From: a virus
Virus record (IMG/VR): IMGVR_UViG_3300042923_000886
Span: 1 to 54,063 of that record
Direction: 5' to 3' (one strand)
DNA: 54,063 nucleotides
The position numbers and the translations under genes are program-made. Numbering within the stretch: position 1 is the stretch's first letter; each line of letters begins with the position of its first letter. Under the pieces are notes generated by a model, which did not search any database, was not told the DNA's origin, and was given only the letters and a program-made list of their open reading frames with translations. Positions 24,252 to 32,865 of the stretch are shown one piece after another.

Positions 24252-24485
24252 ATGAAGGTTAGGGCATTGATTATGTTCAATGACCTCAAAGCTAAAAAGC
24301 TCCGTAAAGAGAATGAATTATTTGAAGTCTCTTCAGATAGGGCCAGTGAATTAAACGCTGGCCCTCATGGAGTTTTAGTCGAGATCATTGACAAAGTAGA
24401 TATTCCGGTAAAACCGGAGACTAAGCCAACCATGAAAGGCGGTGGCGCAGGTGTTAGAAAAAATAAAAATAGCTCTAAGAATTAA
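24252..24485 (+). CDS. Small head-region protein
   Basis: A 77-residue protein beginning MKVRALIMFNDLKAKKLRKENELFEVSSDRASELN, resembling small proteins encoded directly after capsid genes that carry the FNDLE..R..GD.FEVS pattern. Lys-rich C-terminal tail. Its 3' end overlaps the next gene. Role uncertain, possibly head decoration or connector. Confidence 0.6.
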   Translation: MKVRALIMFNDLKAKKLRKENELFEVSSDRASELNAGPHGVLVEIIDKVDIPVKPETKPTMKGGGAGVRKNKNSSKN

Positions 24486-24729
24486 GAATACAGCTTTCGA
24501 CACTGAGATTGCTGATTTAATTGCGTCAGCAAAGTCGGATTTGATTTTATCCGGAGTATTAGAGGATAAAGTAACCGATACTGATTCGTTAATTATTCAA
24601 GCTGTCAAGCTCTATGCAAAAGCTCATTTCGGAATAGATAATACAGACAGCGAAAAGTACCAATCGAGATACGATAGTCTTAAAGCTCATCTTTGCTTAT
24701 CTGCAAAGTATACAGAGGCGGTGGTGTAA
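24451..24729 (+). CDS. Head-tail connector, gp6-like
   Basis: A 92-residue protein starting MLEKIKIALRIKNTAFDTEIADLI, the pattern of HK97 gp6-like connectors (phage_connect). GTG at 24451 is chosen because aaaggcggtgg precedes it and family members begin with MLEK; an in-frame GTG at 24442 is possible. It forms part of the neck. Confidence 0.75.
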   Translation: MLEKIKIALRIKNTAFDTEIADLIASAKSDLILSGVLEDKVTDTDSLIIQAVKLYAKAHFGIDNTDSEKYQSRYDSLKAHLCLSAKYTEAVV

Positions 24730-25034
24730 TGTTTAAAGATATTATAAGTCTTATTTACTACACAGTCGTTGGAACTACTACACAGGAGAACTTCGTCGAG
24801 GTATTTGCAAGTAAAGAATCGATCACTAGACAAGAATTTTATGTATCTTACCAGACTGGGTTGAAACCTTCAATTATGTTTAAAGTGAGATCAGAAGATT
24901 TTGAAATGACTAAGAATATCAATCCATCCACCAAGAGAGAGCAGAGTGCTACTAAGGTTCTTAATAATGGTGCTAAGTATGATATCGTAAGGATTTTTGA
25001 AAAAGGTGATTATGTTGAAATAATCTGCAGTTAG
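24729..25034 (+). CDS. Head closure / head-tail adaptor protein
   Basis: A 101-residue protein, MFKDIISLIYYTVVG then SITRQEFYVSYQTGLKPSIMFKVRSEDF, the SPP1 gp16/head-closure type common after connectors. TAATG overlap with the upstream gene. Beta-rich, no membrane segment. Confidence 0.7.
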   Translation: MFKDIISLIYYTVVGTTTQENFVEVFASKESITRQEFYVSYQTGLKPSIMFKVRSEDFEMTKNINPSTKREQSATKVLNNGAKYDIVRIFEKGDYVEIICS

Positions 25035-25043
25035 GTGATGCTA

Positions 25044-25463
25044 ATGAATATTACATTTGATTACGAAGAAGCTTTTTTTAGTATCGAAAAAGAGATAGGA
25101 CGTATTCCGAATGATATCAGATCACGAAGCAAAGAAATCATGAAGAATACTGCGAACATCGTTAAAAAGAATGTGGTAAGTAATTTATCCGCATTAGGTA
25201 AAAGCGAAGCAACATCAAATTATGATGGGAGCACACCTTACATACATATGAAGAACGATGTCAAGACATCGGTGAAAGATGATAATCAAGGAACGGTATA
25301 TGCAGTTATTAAAGGTGGTAAATATACCGGATATAAGTGGCACCTATTAAATAATGGTACGGTGAATTCTAGGGCTACTCACTTTGTCGATAATGCTCTG
25401 AAGCAATCAGAAGGAGAATTTGAAGTTATGGTGGATGTCATGATAAGGGAGGCGGTTCAGTAG
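25044..25463 (+). CDS. HK97 gp10-like tail-completion protein
   Basis: A 139-residue protein with the N-terminal helix and GKYTGYKWHLLNNGTVNSRATHFVDNAL, the core signature of HK97 gp10-like proteins. ATG at 25044 has aggtg 7 bp upstream; GTG 25035 and ATG 25038 are possible. It joins head and tail. Confidence 0.75.
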   Translation: MNITFDYEEAFFSIEKEIGRIPNDIRSRSKEIMKNTANIVKKNVVSNLSALGKSEATSNYDGSTPYIHMKNDVKTSVKDDNQGTVYAVIKGGKYTGYKWHLLNNGTVNSRATHFVDNALKQSEGEFEVMVDVMIREAVQ

Positions 25464-25804
25464 TGGAAGATGAGTTAAAAGCCTTGTTAGATAGTGTTTC
25501 GTTGATCCCTGTGCTTCCGGATGGGGTACCTGACGTCATTCCATGCGTTACATTTCATTTTTTTTCGGAGAACGGAGCTCTGTTTGGAGCTGGAAAAGCT
25601 ACGGAAGAGACAGCATCATGTCAAATTGACATCTGGTATTCAGAAAAATCCGCTGAAATTAAGAGTACAATCAGTAGCATTAAGAATTTAATAAAGAATA
25701 AAAGAACCTATTCGTATCCGGTGAAAGGCTATATCTATGAGGCTGGTAGCAGGATACATCATACATATTTTACATTTGAAATTATAAATGAAAGTGAGGT
25801 ATAA
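25463..25804 (+). CDS. Tail terminator-like protein
   Basis: A 113-residue protein starting at GTG in a TAGTG overlap. IPVLPDGVPDVIPCVTFHF and a C-terminal HTYFTFEIINE fit the small beta-rich proteins that cap the tail tube. The position between the gp10-like and major tail protein genes supports this. Confidence 0.65.
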   Translation: MEDELKALLDSVSLIPVLPDGVPDVIPCVTFHFFSENGALFGAGKATEETASCQIDIWYSEKSAEIKSTISSIKNLIKNKRTYSYPVKGYIYEAGSRIHHTYFTFEIINESEV

Positions 25805-25806
25805 AC

Positions 25807-26394
25807 ATGCCAAATAGTGTAAAAGCAAACGTTTTTAATGTAAAACGCATCGTATATACAGTGATCTCTAAGGATGACTCTACTGCCTTTAACTTTGGAC
25901 CTATTAAGGCTTTTGGTGCTCCAATGCAAGTGCAGTTAACTCCTTCTTACGCGAGTGGTACATTATACGGCGGTGGTGTTAAGACGGAAGACATGAGTAA
26001 AATCACCGGTGTTGCATTAAAGGCTGATGTTAATAAAGTCCCGATCGAGGTTAGAGCTGAGATTTATGGACATGAATACACGGCCGGTGAATTGATAACA
26101 CATAAGGATGATCAACCGAAAGAGATTGCAATTGGATATGAGATGGAGTCTACTGGGGATAATCAGGAGTTTGTATGGTTGTTTAAGGGGAAGGCAAAAC
26201 CTTTCGCTAAGACGGTACAGCAGACTACGGATAATATCAATTTTTCAACTGATAGCATAGAGATTGGTTTTATTCCGAGAGAACATGACGGTGAACTTAA
26301 GAGGGATGCTGATACTGCTAATCCTGAATTTACTTCAGCTGTTGCAGCTGTTTATCTGGATACTGTTCCTGGTGGAACTCTAGTAGCGGTTTAA
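25807..26394 (+). CDS. Major tail protein
   Basis: A 195-residue protein with VQLTPSYASGTLYGGGVKTEDM and IEVRAEIYGHEYTAGEL, typical of phi13-family major tail (tube) proteins. It polymerises into the tail tube. Two bp after the previous stop. Confidence 0.82.
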   Translation: MPNSVKANVFNVKRIVYTVISKDDSTAFNFGPIKAFGAPMQVQLTPSYASGTLYGGGVKTEDMSKITGVALKADVNKVPIEVRAEIYGHEYTAGELITHKDDQPKEIAIGYEMESTGDNQEFVWLFKGKAKPFAKTVQQTTDNINFSTDSIEIGFIPREHDGELKRDADTANPEFTSAVAAVYLDTVPGGTLVAV

Positions 26395-26405
26395 GAGGTG
26401 AATAT

Positions 26406-26777
26406 ATGAAGAAAACGATTAGTGTAAAACCGGTTACAGAAATTGAATTACAGTTTGAAGATGGAAATAGCCTTGACATTCGTTTTGATGCCGAGGCTAT
26501 TTCAAATTTTTCTGAATTAGATGGTGGCTTGACAGCTTTTATCAATGAGGATAAGCTCCCGGAACGGTGTGCAAAAATCATCTTCGTTGGTGCAAGAGCA
26601 AGACGAGCAGACTTCACACTGGAAGAAGCAAGAGCAGTAGTATCCACAATGGCTCCTACTACAATCACCGAGATAGTATTTGAATTTAACGAAAGTATGG
26701 GCGCAACCTCAAATGGGGTGCAAAGTGAACTCCAAAAAAAGTTGATGGCACAGTACTTGGAGAAGATTATGAAATAG
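26406..26777 (+). CDS. Tail assembly chaperone gpG
   Basis: A 123-residue protein encoded between the major tail and tape-measure genes, the usual place for gpG. It begins MKKTISVKPVTEIELQFEDGN. Near its 3' end lies a slippery A-AAA-AAG, and an open reading frame in the -1 frame continues for 80 codons, so it is also made as a longer gpG-T fusion. Both forms load the tape measure in lambda-like phages. Confidence 0.82.
   Translation: MKKTISVKPVTEIELQFEDGNSLDIRFDAEAISNFSELDGGLTAFINEDKLPERCAKIIFVGARARRADFTLEEARAVVSTMAPTTITEIVFEFNESMGATSNGVQSELQKKLMAQYLEKIMK
26735..26741 (+). promoter_or_regulatory. -1 programmed frameshift site A-AAA-AAG
   Basis: The heptamer fits X-XXY-YYZ in the zero frame of gpG (codons CAA AAA AAG). 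After a -1 slip the ribosome reads GTT GAT GGC and continues to 26980. This is the same slippery sequence used in dnaX. Confidence 0.75.
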
Positions 26778-26980
26778 ATTTCGATAATCTATTCTACCTG
26801 TACTGTATTAAAATGCAAAGATCACATGATGAATTTTGGCATAGTTCAATAGCTCAAATTCTAAGGATGATTGATCTATATACAGATGATTTACAAAGAC
26901 AGGCAGCAGCATATGACACCACCGGATCTAAACCGGAGGTGAGGCATATTACAAGTATGAAAGAGATAGAAGGTTGGTGA
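26741..26980 (+). CDS. gpT part of the gpG-T frameshift product
   Basis: The -1 frame encodes about 79 residues including DFDNLFYLYCIKMQRSHDEFW and GSKPEVRHITSMKEIEGW, ending at 26980 just before the tape-measure start. It has no plausible ribosome-binding site of its own, so it is expected only as the C-terminal half of the fused chaperone. Confidence 0.75.
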   Translation, partial: VDGTVLGEDYEIDFDNLFYLYCIKMQRSHDEFWHSSIAQILRMIDLYTDDLQRQAAAYDTTGSKPEVRHITSMKEIEGW

Positions 26981-26984
26981 TGAG

Positions 26985-28706
26985 ATGGCTAATAAAAAAA
27001 TCATATACATGGGGCTTGACTATTCTCAATTAGATGCAGGGACAACAGAGATAAATCGGAAGATGGGTTTATTAGAATCACAGTTCAAACTGACAAAGGA
27101 AGAAATCAAATCCTATGGCAGTGAAGCCGATCAGCTTTCTCTTAAAAGTGAAAAACTGACACAGGAGATCATATTACAGACCAAGAAGGTTGACTTATCA
27201 AAGGAGGCATATGATAAGGCTGTAGCCAGCGGAAAGGCTTCCGATAAGCAATTAGATAATCTTCAAAAGTCATATATAGATAGTCAGACTAAGTTACAAA
27301 AGCTAAATAATGAACTTGCTGAGAATAAGACAAAGATAGATAAAGCAGCAAAAAGCGCGGACTCATTCGGTGGATCTATTAGGAATATTGCGTCTGATCT
27401 TGGTATTAATGTAAGTCCGGCATTGGAAGGTGTTGCGTCAAAATTTGATGGTATGGATGCAAGCGTAGGAAATGCTATTGTAGGTATTGGAGCAATAGCC
27501 ACCGCATTTATCGGATGTACCGTAGCGGCAGCAGGTATGGCGGATGAGCTACTTACTCTTTCAAGCACATCAGGAGTAGCAACCGATGAATTACAGAAGA
27601 TGCAATATGCTTCGGAATTCCTTGACGTAGGAACAACTACAATGACCGGTTCTATGACCAAACTTACAAGAAGCATGAATGATGCCAGAAACGGATCTAA
27701 AGAGCTGGATGAAGCATTTAGAACCCTTCATTTAAGATACAAGGACAATAATAATGTATTGCTTGACTCACAGGAAGTGTTTTACCAGACGATTGATGCA
27801 TTGGGCAAGATTAAAAATGAGACTGAAAGAGATGCATTATCGATGACTGTCTTTGGAAAGTCGGCTAAAGATCTTAATCCTTTAATTGAAGCAGGAAGTA
27901 AAAGACTTAGAGAGTTAGGGATTGAAGCTGAAGACATGGGATTAATTTTAAGCGGACAAGCTCTCGAAGATCTTGGACAGTTTGATGATAATATGCAGAA
28001 AATGAATGCAACATTTGAAGCAACTAAGGTGCAGTTAGGATTGGTTTTACTTCCGGTGCTAACTGCTCTTACAGATTGGATTGGAGATATTCCGGCTCCT
28101 GTATTATCGGGAGTAATAGCATTCGGATCAATGTTGGTAATCTTTGGGCTACTTACTAAGGCCGCTCAATCAATGGCGATTGCTAATGCATTATTGTCAG
28201 CGTCTAATGTAACTGTAGGATCAACTGGAATCATTGCTACAACAGGTATGGGTCCTTTGCTTTTAATATTGCTTGGAATAGCTGCAGCTGTTGCATTAAT
28301 AGTAGGCGGAGCAGTAGGAATTAAAAATGCAATGAATGAAGTGAAAGATGCGACTTCTGACATCATCAGTAGCACTAATAATGCTGCAGCTAATGCACAA
28401 TCAGCAGTAACATCTTCATCTCGTACAAGAAGCTATTCTCAATCACCTTTGACACGATCTAATGCAAGCGGTACCGACAACTTCCCGGGTGGCGATACCT
28501 GGGTAGGTGAAGCTGGTCCAGAGATCGTCAGTCTGCCAAGAGGAAGTAAGATATACAGCAATTCTAGAAGCCAGGAGCTCACCGGTGGCGGTGATACCTA
28601 TAACATAACAATCGATGCTAGAAATGTCAAAGAATTCAATGATGTGATATCTATTATGCAGAACTATAAGCAGACAGTAAGGCAAGGGAGGGTGAGATCG
28701 GTATGA
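26985..28706 (+). CDS. Tape measure protein
   Basis: A 573-residue protein with an N-terminal coiled coil (roughly residues 30-120), an Ala/Gly-rich centre with hydrophobic segments near residues 385-405 and 425-450, and a C-terminal GGDTWVGEAGPEIVSLPRGSKIY motif found in many tape measure proteins. It sets tail length and is short for the family, so the tail is expected to be short. ATG start; stop overlaps the next gene (ATGA). Confidence 0.88.
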   Translation: MANKKIIYMGLDYSQLDAGTTEINRKMGLLESQFKLTKEEIKSYGSEADQLSLKSEKLTQEIILQTKKVDLSKEAYDKAVASGKASDKQLDNLQKSYIDSQTKLQKLNNELAENKTKIDKAAKSADSFGGSIRNIASDLGINVSPALEGVASKFDGMDASVGNAIVGIGAIATAFIGCTVAAAGMADELLTLSSTSGVATDELQKMQYASEFLDVGTTTMTGSMTKLTRSMNDARNGSKELDEAFRTLHLRYKDNNNVLLDSQEVFYQTIDALGKIKNETERDALSMTVFGKSAKDLNPLIEAGSKRLRELGIEAEDMGLILSGQALEDLGQFDDNMQKMNATFEATKVQLGLVLLPVLTALTDWIGDIPAPVLSGVIAFGSMLVIFGLLTKAAQSMAIANALLSASNVTVGSTGIIATTGMGPLLLILLGIAAAVALIVGGAVGIKNAMNEVKDATSDIISSTNNAAANAQSAVTSSSRTRSYSQSPLTRSNASGTDNFPGGDTWVGEAGPEIVSLPRGSKIYSNSRSQELTGGGDTYNITIDARNVKEFNDVISIMQNYKQTVRQGRVRSV

Positions 28707-30802
28707 GTACGCAAATGACATTTACTTGTGCAAAGGATACATATACAAGTCTTTTAACCCCAACAGCCAATTATGGATCATCATTGTTTAATAAAGTAGG
28801 ACATTTAGCGGATCCAAATACAAATTCATTTTTCGCATCCTTCTTTGGCTTTGATTTATCATCTATTCCTAAAAATAAAGTTATTACTGCAATGAATATT
28901 CAGATATATATTTATTCATTCTTTGACAAATTTGGAACCTTGGGGAATCCCATATATGGTGATTCTAGCTATGCAGCAACCTATCCTTTGGTTATTAAAG
29001 CGAGAAGAGTAGTAAATTACACGTTAGCTGAACTAGAGAGCTCGCTAACATATACAGAAGTTACTGGTAAGCCGGGAACAGATAATGTATATGGAGCAAC
29101 AAGTGCAGCCGGAGACGCATCATATAATATCATTTACTCCAGAGGATCATACATAACTTTACCCGTATCGAATGTGGTTAGAAATGATGCTGGAGAGTAT
29201 GTAGTTGCAGTCTTTAGAGATGATAACTATCTCAATAATTCTGGTCTAACAATTGCAACGAATATTACAGCTAGAGATAATGCATATCCTGCAATATTAA
29301 CGGTGACATTGGATGATTATGTACCAGCTGCTCCGACGAATATCACACCTAATAATTCCAATAGAAATGTAGCTGGAGACATTAAATTATCTTGGCAATG
29401 GGAAGATACGTATGTAGGTACCACACAGGCGAGCTATGAGTTGATGTATTCCACTAATAACTTTGTTACATCTCAAGCCGTAACGGGTACGACTGCAAAA
29501 GAACATATAATACCGGCGAACACATTCGCATTTGGTAACACGGTAAGCTGGAAAGTCAGAATAACAGACTCAAATGGGGATACCTCAAGTTGGTCTGATG
29601 TAGCAACGTTTAATATAGGACTAACAACTCCTTCTACACCGGAAGCAATCAGTCCTATAAGCACCATAGTCAATTCATCGGATGAGATTTACTACAGATG
29701 GAAATTTATTGATCTGTTTGGATATACTCAAACTAAATTTGATTTACAATACCGCGAAGGAACAACACCAGAGACAACCATCACAGTAACCGATACGGGC
29801 AATCAATATATAATGCCTAGTAAAACGATTATAAATGGTGGTGACTATTCATGGAGAGTAAGATGCTACAATGCATTCAATGAAGTAAGTCCGTATACCA
29901 CATGGCAGCCGTTTTATGCGATTGGTCAGCCTGCAGCACCGTCTATTTCATCCATCAGTAATAATACTAGACCGGTTGTTAAGTGGTCTGCATTTGACCA
30001 AGATATATATGTATTAAAGATTTATAAAGATAATGTAGGTGTATATGATTCCGGTGAACAGTTTGGAGCATTTGAACATGCAGTTAGTACATTCTTAGAG
30101 GATGGAAATTATCTCGTAGGTATCAAAATTCGTAGCTTGTATGGCTTTTGGAGCAATGAAGCATTAAGTTCATTCACATTATCTACAACGAAACCAAGTA
30201 AGCCAATATTGTACGGAACTTCTAGTGGATTATACGTCTCTATGATTTTAACATCATCAACAATAGATAATATAATCTACAGAAAAGGTGAAAAAGATAA
30301 TGCTTTCATAATGGTTGATGAAATAACATCAAATACGTATATTGATTATAAAGTTCCGGCTGGTGAGAATGTCTATTTTATAAGATCAGTTAATGAAAAT
30401 GGTTTTATTGATAGCGATATGATTACAGTAAATGTAAGCTTCTATGGATCGGTAATTGCGGGTTTTGATAACATTTCTGAGATGGTTAACCTATACAAAA
30501 CAAAGGATACAGATAAGAGAAAATCGATATCGTTTTCAAAGACTCAATATCTGGTTAATTGCAATGGAAGAAAATACCCTATACAACAGAGTATGCCGTT
30601 TAGAAATCATAGTGAAAACCATGAGTATTTTATTAAGATCGATGATTATGACAAACTATGCCGTATCATCGATGAAAATGATACTTTCTATTACCGGAAT
30701 AATTATGGATATCATTATAAAATCAGCTTATCGAATGTAGTAATCCAGGAAGATGTATTCGGGTATAATGTATCGTTTATCGTAACCAGATTGGAGGAAT
30801 AA
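28703..30802 (+). CDS. Tail tip/fibre protein with DNRLRE and fibronectin III-like domains
   Basis: A 699-residue protein. Residues 1-210 form a DNRLRE/CBM96-like beta domain (TFTCAKDTYTSLLTPTANYG, SSIPKNKVITAMNIQIYIY, SRGSYITLPVSNVVR). Then come three fibronectin III-like repeats (APTNITPNNSN..., PSTPEAISP..., APSISSISNN...). A distinct C-terminal domain of ~110 residues (SISFSKTQYLVNCNGRKYPIQ) resembles a tail-tip attachment module. It lies where the distal tail protein is normally encoded. Carbohydrate binding to the cell surface is likely but not proven. Confidence 0.75.
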   Translation: MSTQMTFTCAKDTYTSLLTPTANYGSSLFNKVGHLADPNTNSFFASFFGFDLSSIPKNKVITAMNIQIYIYSFFDKFGTLGNPIYGDSSYAATYPLVIKARRVVNYTLAELESSLTYTEVTGKPGTDNVYGATSAAGDASYNIIYSRGSYITLPVSNVVRNDAGEYVVAVFRDDNYLNNSGLTIATNITARDNAYPAILTVTLDDYVPAAPTNITPNNSNRNVAGDIKLSWQWEDTYVGTTQASYELMYSTNNFVTSQAVTGTTAKEHIIPANTFAFGNTVSWKVRITDSNGDTSSWSDVATFNIGLTTPSTPEAISPISTIVNSSDEIYYRWKFIDLFGYTQTKFDLQYREGTTPETTITVTDTGNQYIMPSKTIINGGDYSWRVRCYNAFNEVSPYTTWQPFYAIGQPAAPSISSISNNTRPVVKWSAFDQDIYVLKIYKDNVGVYDSGEQFGAFEHAVSTFLEDGNYLVGIKIRSLYGFWSNEALSSFTLSTTKPSKPILYGTSSGLYVSMILTSSTIDNIIYRKGEKDNAFIMVDEITSNTYIDYKVPAGENVYFIRSVNENGFIDSDMITVNVSFYGSVIAGFDNISEMVNLYKTKDTDKRKSISFSKTQYLVNCNGRKYPIQQSMPFRNHSENHEYFIKIDDYDKLCRIIDENDTFYYRNNYGYHYKISLSNVVIQEDVFGYNVSFIVTRLEE

Positions 30803-30804
30803 AG

Positions 30805-31911
30805 ATGAAGGAATTAGCTCAGGAGGGGTTTACTCATGATCGAGTTAAAGATGCATTGATGTCCAATCGGCAGATCCAATTTGAATATGAATTACTTGAT
30901 AAACAGGATAGAAGGATAGGAACCATTGACGATGTGAATGGTTCCTATTCTTTTAACTCAGAGGCACAAATTAAAGGAGCCGGAAGATTTGTATTAAATG
31001 AGAAAAACCTAAGAGAAATAGATTTTCTTAGTGAAAGAATTAAACCGCTCTTTTGTTTGAAAATCGGTTCAAAATGGATTAAATGGAGCCAGGGTATCTA
31101 TCTGATAAGTTCACCAGACCGAGAAGAAAGAAACGGAGGGGTATACCGATCAATAGATGCCTATGACAAATCATTAATTCTAATGGAAGATAAGGTTGAT
31201 AATCGATATTTGATTACAGCCGGTACATTATACACGGATGCAATCAGGACACTACTAATTTCTGCAGGTATTACAAAATACAGCATTGAAGAAAGCAGTT
31301 TGGAATTATCGGTTGACAAGGAATTTGAGATAGGTACCAGTAAGCTCGATATTATAAATGGGCTTTTGATTTCAATTAATTATAATACGTTATGGTTCGA
31401 TGGTAATGGGTATTGCATGATTAGAAAGTATATCAATCCGAAAGACAGAGCATATGAGTTCAATTATGAAACGGATGAAAAATCAATCATCACGTACGGT
31501 TCAACTGAGTCCATAGATGCATTTAATGTACCGAATAAATTTGTAAGGTATGTCGAAAATCCGGAAACAGATTACTTGATTTCATCCTTTGTAAATGATA
31601 GATCGAGCAATCCGTTATCCACCGTGAGCAGAGGAAGAGTTATAACTGATATTGAAGCTGTAAGTGATATTCCGGATCAGGTAACACTTGATCAGTATGT
31701 TCAGAGAGTAGCAACCGAGAGAAGCCTTATATTCGGAGGTGTAAAATTTCCGACGTTACCGATGCCACATCATACATTTCTGGATTGCTTAAGAGTAAAA
31801 AATACCACCTTAGGCATTGCAGAAAAGTATATTGAAACTGAATGGAGCATTGACACCGGTGAAAAAGGTCTTATGACTCATAAATGCAAGAAGGTGGTTG
31901 AATTATGGTAG
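30805..31911 (+). CDS. DUF5048-type tail hub/tail-associated protein
   Basis: A 368-residue protein with YELLDKQDRRIGTIDDVNGSYSFNSEAQIKG, IDFLSERIKPLFCLKIG and WIKWSQGIYLISSP, as in DUF5048 and other tail hub proteins. It should sit at the tail tip as a baseplate hub. The 3' end overlaps the next gene by 7 bp. Confidence 0.72.
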   Translation: MKELAQEGFTHDRVKDALMSNRQIQFEYELLDKQDRRIGTIDDVNGSYSFNSEAQIKGAGRFVLNEKNLREIDFLSERIKPLFCLKIGSKWIKWSQGIYLISSPDREERNGGVYRSIDAYDKSLILMEDKVDNRYLITAGTLYTDAIRTLLISAGITKYSIEESSLELSVDKEFEIGTSKLDIINGLLISINYNTLWFDGNGYCMIRKYINPKDRAYEFNYETDEKSIITYGSTESIDAFNVPNKFVRYVENPETDYLISSFVNDRSSNPLSTVSRGRVITDIEAVSDIPDQVTLDQYVQRVATERSLIFGGVKFPTLPMPHHTFLDCLRVKNTTLGIAEKYIETEWSIDTGEKGLMTHKCKKVVELW

Positions 31912-32861
31912 ATGCAAATGAGTTTGTAAAGCTAGAAGAAGGACAAAAGGATGAGTTGGATTTTAAACTTGCCACAGTAACTGAACTATTTGAGACGGGT
32001 ACAGCTAAGATTATATTCTATGGTGAAGACGTTGCGAGTGAGAAAGAATATGCGTATTTAGCTTCCTATGAGCCTGTGATTGGAGACATTGTTCTTACTG
32101 TTCCATTTGCTGATAGTTATATCATAATAGGTAGGCTGCTATTTAAACAGACATTGCCGGAAGAAATCGAGATTACTATGGATGATGTCAATGGAGCTAT
32201 CACTGAAGCTTTGACAACATATGCGAAAACATCAGATCTTTCTGCTTATGTTCAGACGACTGCATTATCAGAATATGTAAAGACATCTCAATTATCAACG
32301 TATGCGAAAACATCCGATTTATCGAATTATTCACCTACTAGTCATACTCACACCAGTGTTAAAAGCTCCAGCTATACGGCCGGACTTGATCTTATTTTTA
32401 ATGGCTATCCTGCACTTATACCAAGTTCATCAAATATGTGCCTTGGTGCATCAAGCAATGCAAGATGGAATACAGTGTATGCCGTAACAGGAACGATTAA
32501 CACATCAGATAAAAGGCAGAAAAAGTTTATAAAGTCGATAAGTGAAAAATACTTAGGTTTATTCGAAAAACTGAGACCTGTCACATACAAATTTAAGAAA
32601 AATCAAAGTGATAGAATTCATCTTGGATTTGTTGCTCAGGAAGTAGAGGATGCAATGAGTAGCATCGGAATGGACAGTAAGGAATTCGCCGGGTTTATTA
32701 AAGCACCCATAAGGGACAAGGGTGGGAATATCATAGATTATGAGTATGGGCTTAGATATTCAGAGTTTATCGCTCTAAATTCATATATGATACAACAGCT
32801 CATGAAGAAAATAGATAAATTATCAAAGAGAATTGAGAAACTTGAAAGGAAGTCGAGGTGA
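31905..32861 (+). CDS. Tail fibre/spike protein with C-terminal S74 intramolecular chaperone
   Basis: A 318-residue protein. The N-terminal half has an ETG-like attachment domain, then degenerate repeats (AKTSDLSAYVQTTALSEYVKTSQLS...) expected to form a trimeric stalk. The C-terminal ~120 residues are a peptidase S74 chaperone: TSDKRQKKFIKSI with the Ser-Asp catalytic start and GFVAQEVEDAMSS, FIALNSYMIQQLMKKI. S74 domains fold trimeric fibres and then cleave themselves off. It is likely a receptor-binding component. Confidence 0.85.
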   Translation: MVDANEFVKLEEGQKDELDFKLATVTELFETGTAKIIFYGEDVASEKEYAYLASYEPVIGDIVLTVPFADSYIIIGRLLFKQTLPEEIEITMDDVNGAITEALTTYAKTSDLSAYVQTTALSEYVKTSQLSTYAKTSDLSNYSPTSHTHTSVKSSSYTAGLDLIFNGYPALIPSSSNMCLGASSNARWNTVYAVTGTINTSDKRQKKFIKSISEKYLGLFEKLRPVTYKFKKNQSDRIHLGFVAQEVEDAMSSIGMDSKEFAGFIKAPIRDKGGNIIDYEYGLRYSEFIALNSYMIQQLMKKIDKLSKRIEKLERKSR

Positions 32862-32865
32862 TCAG

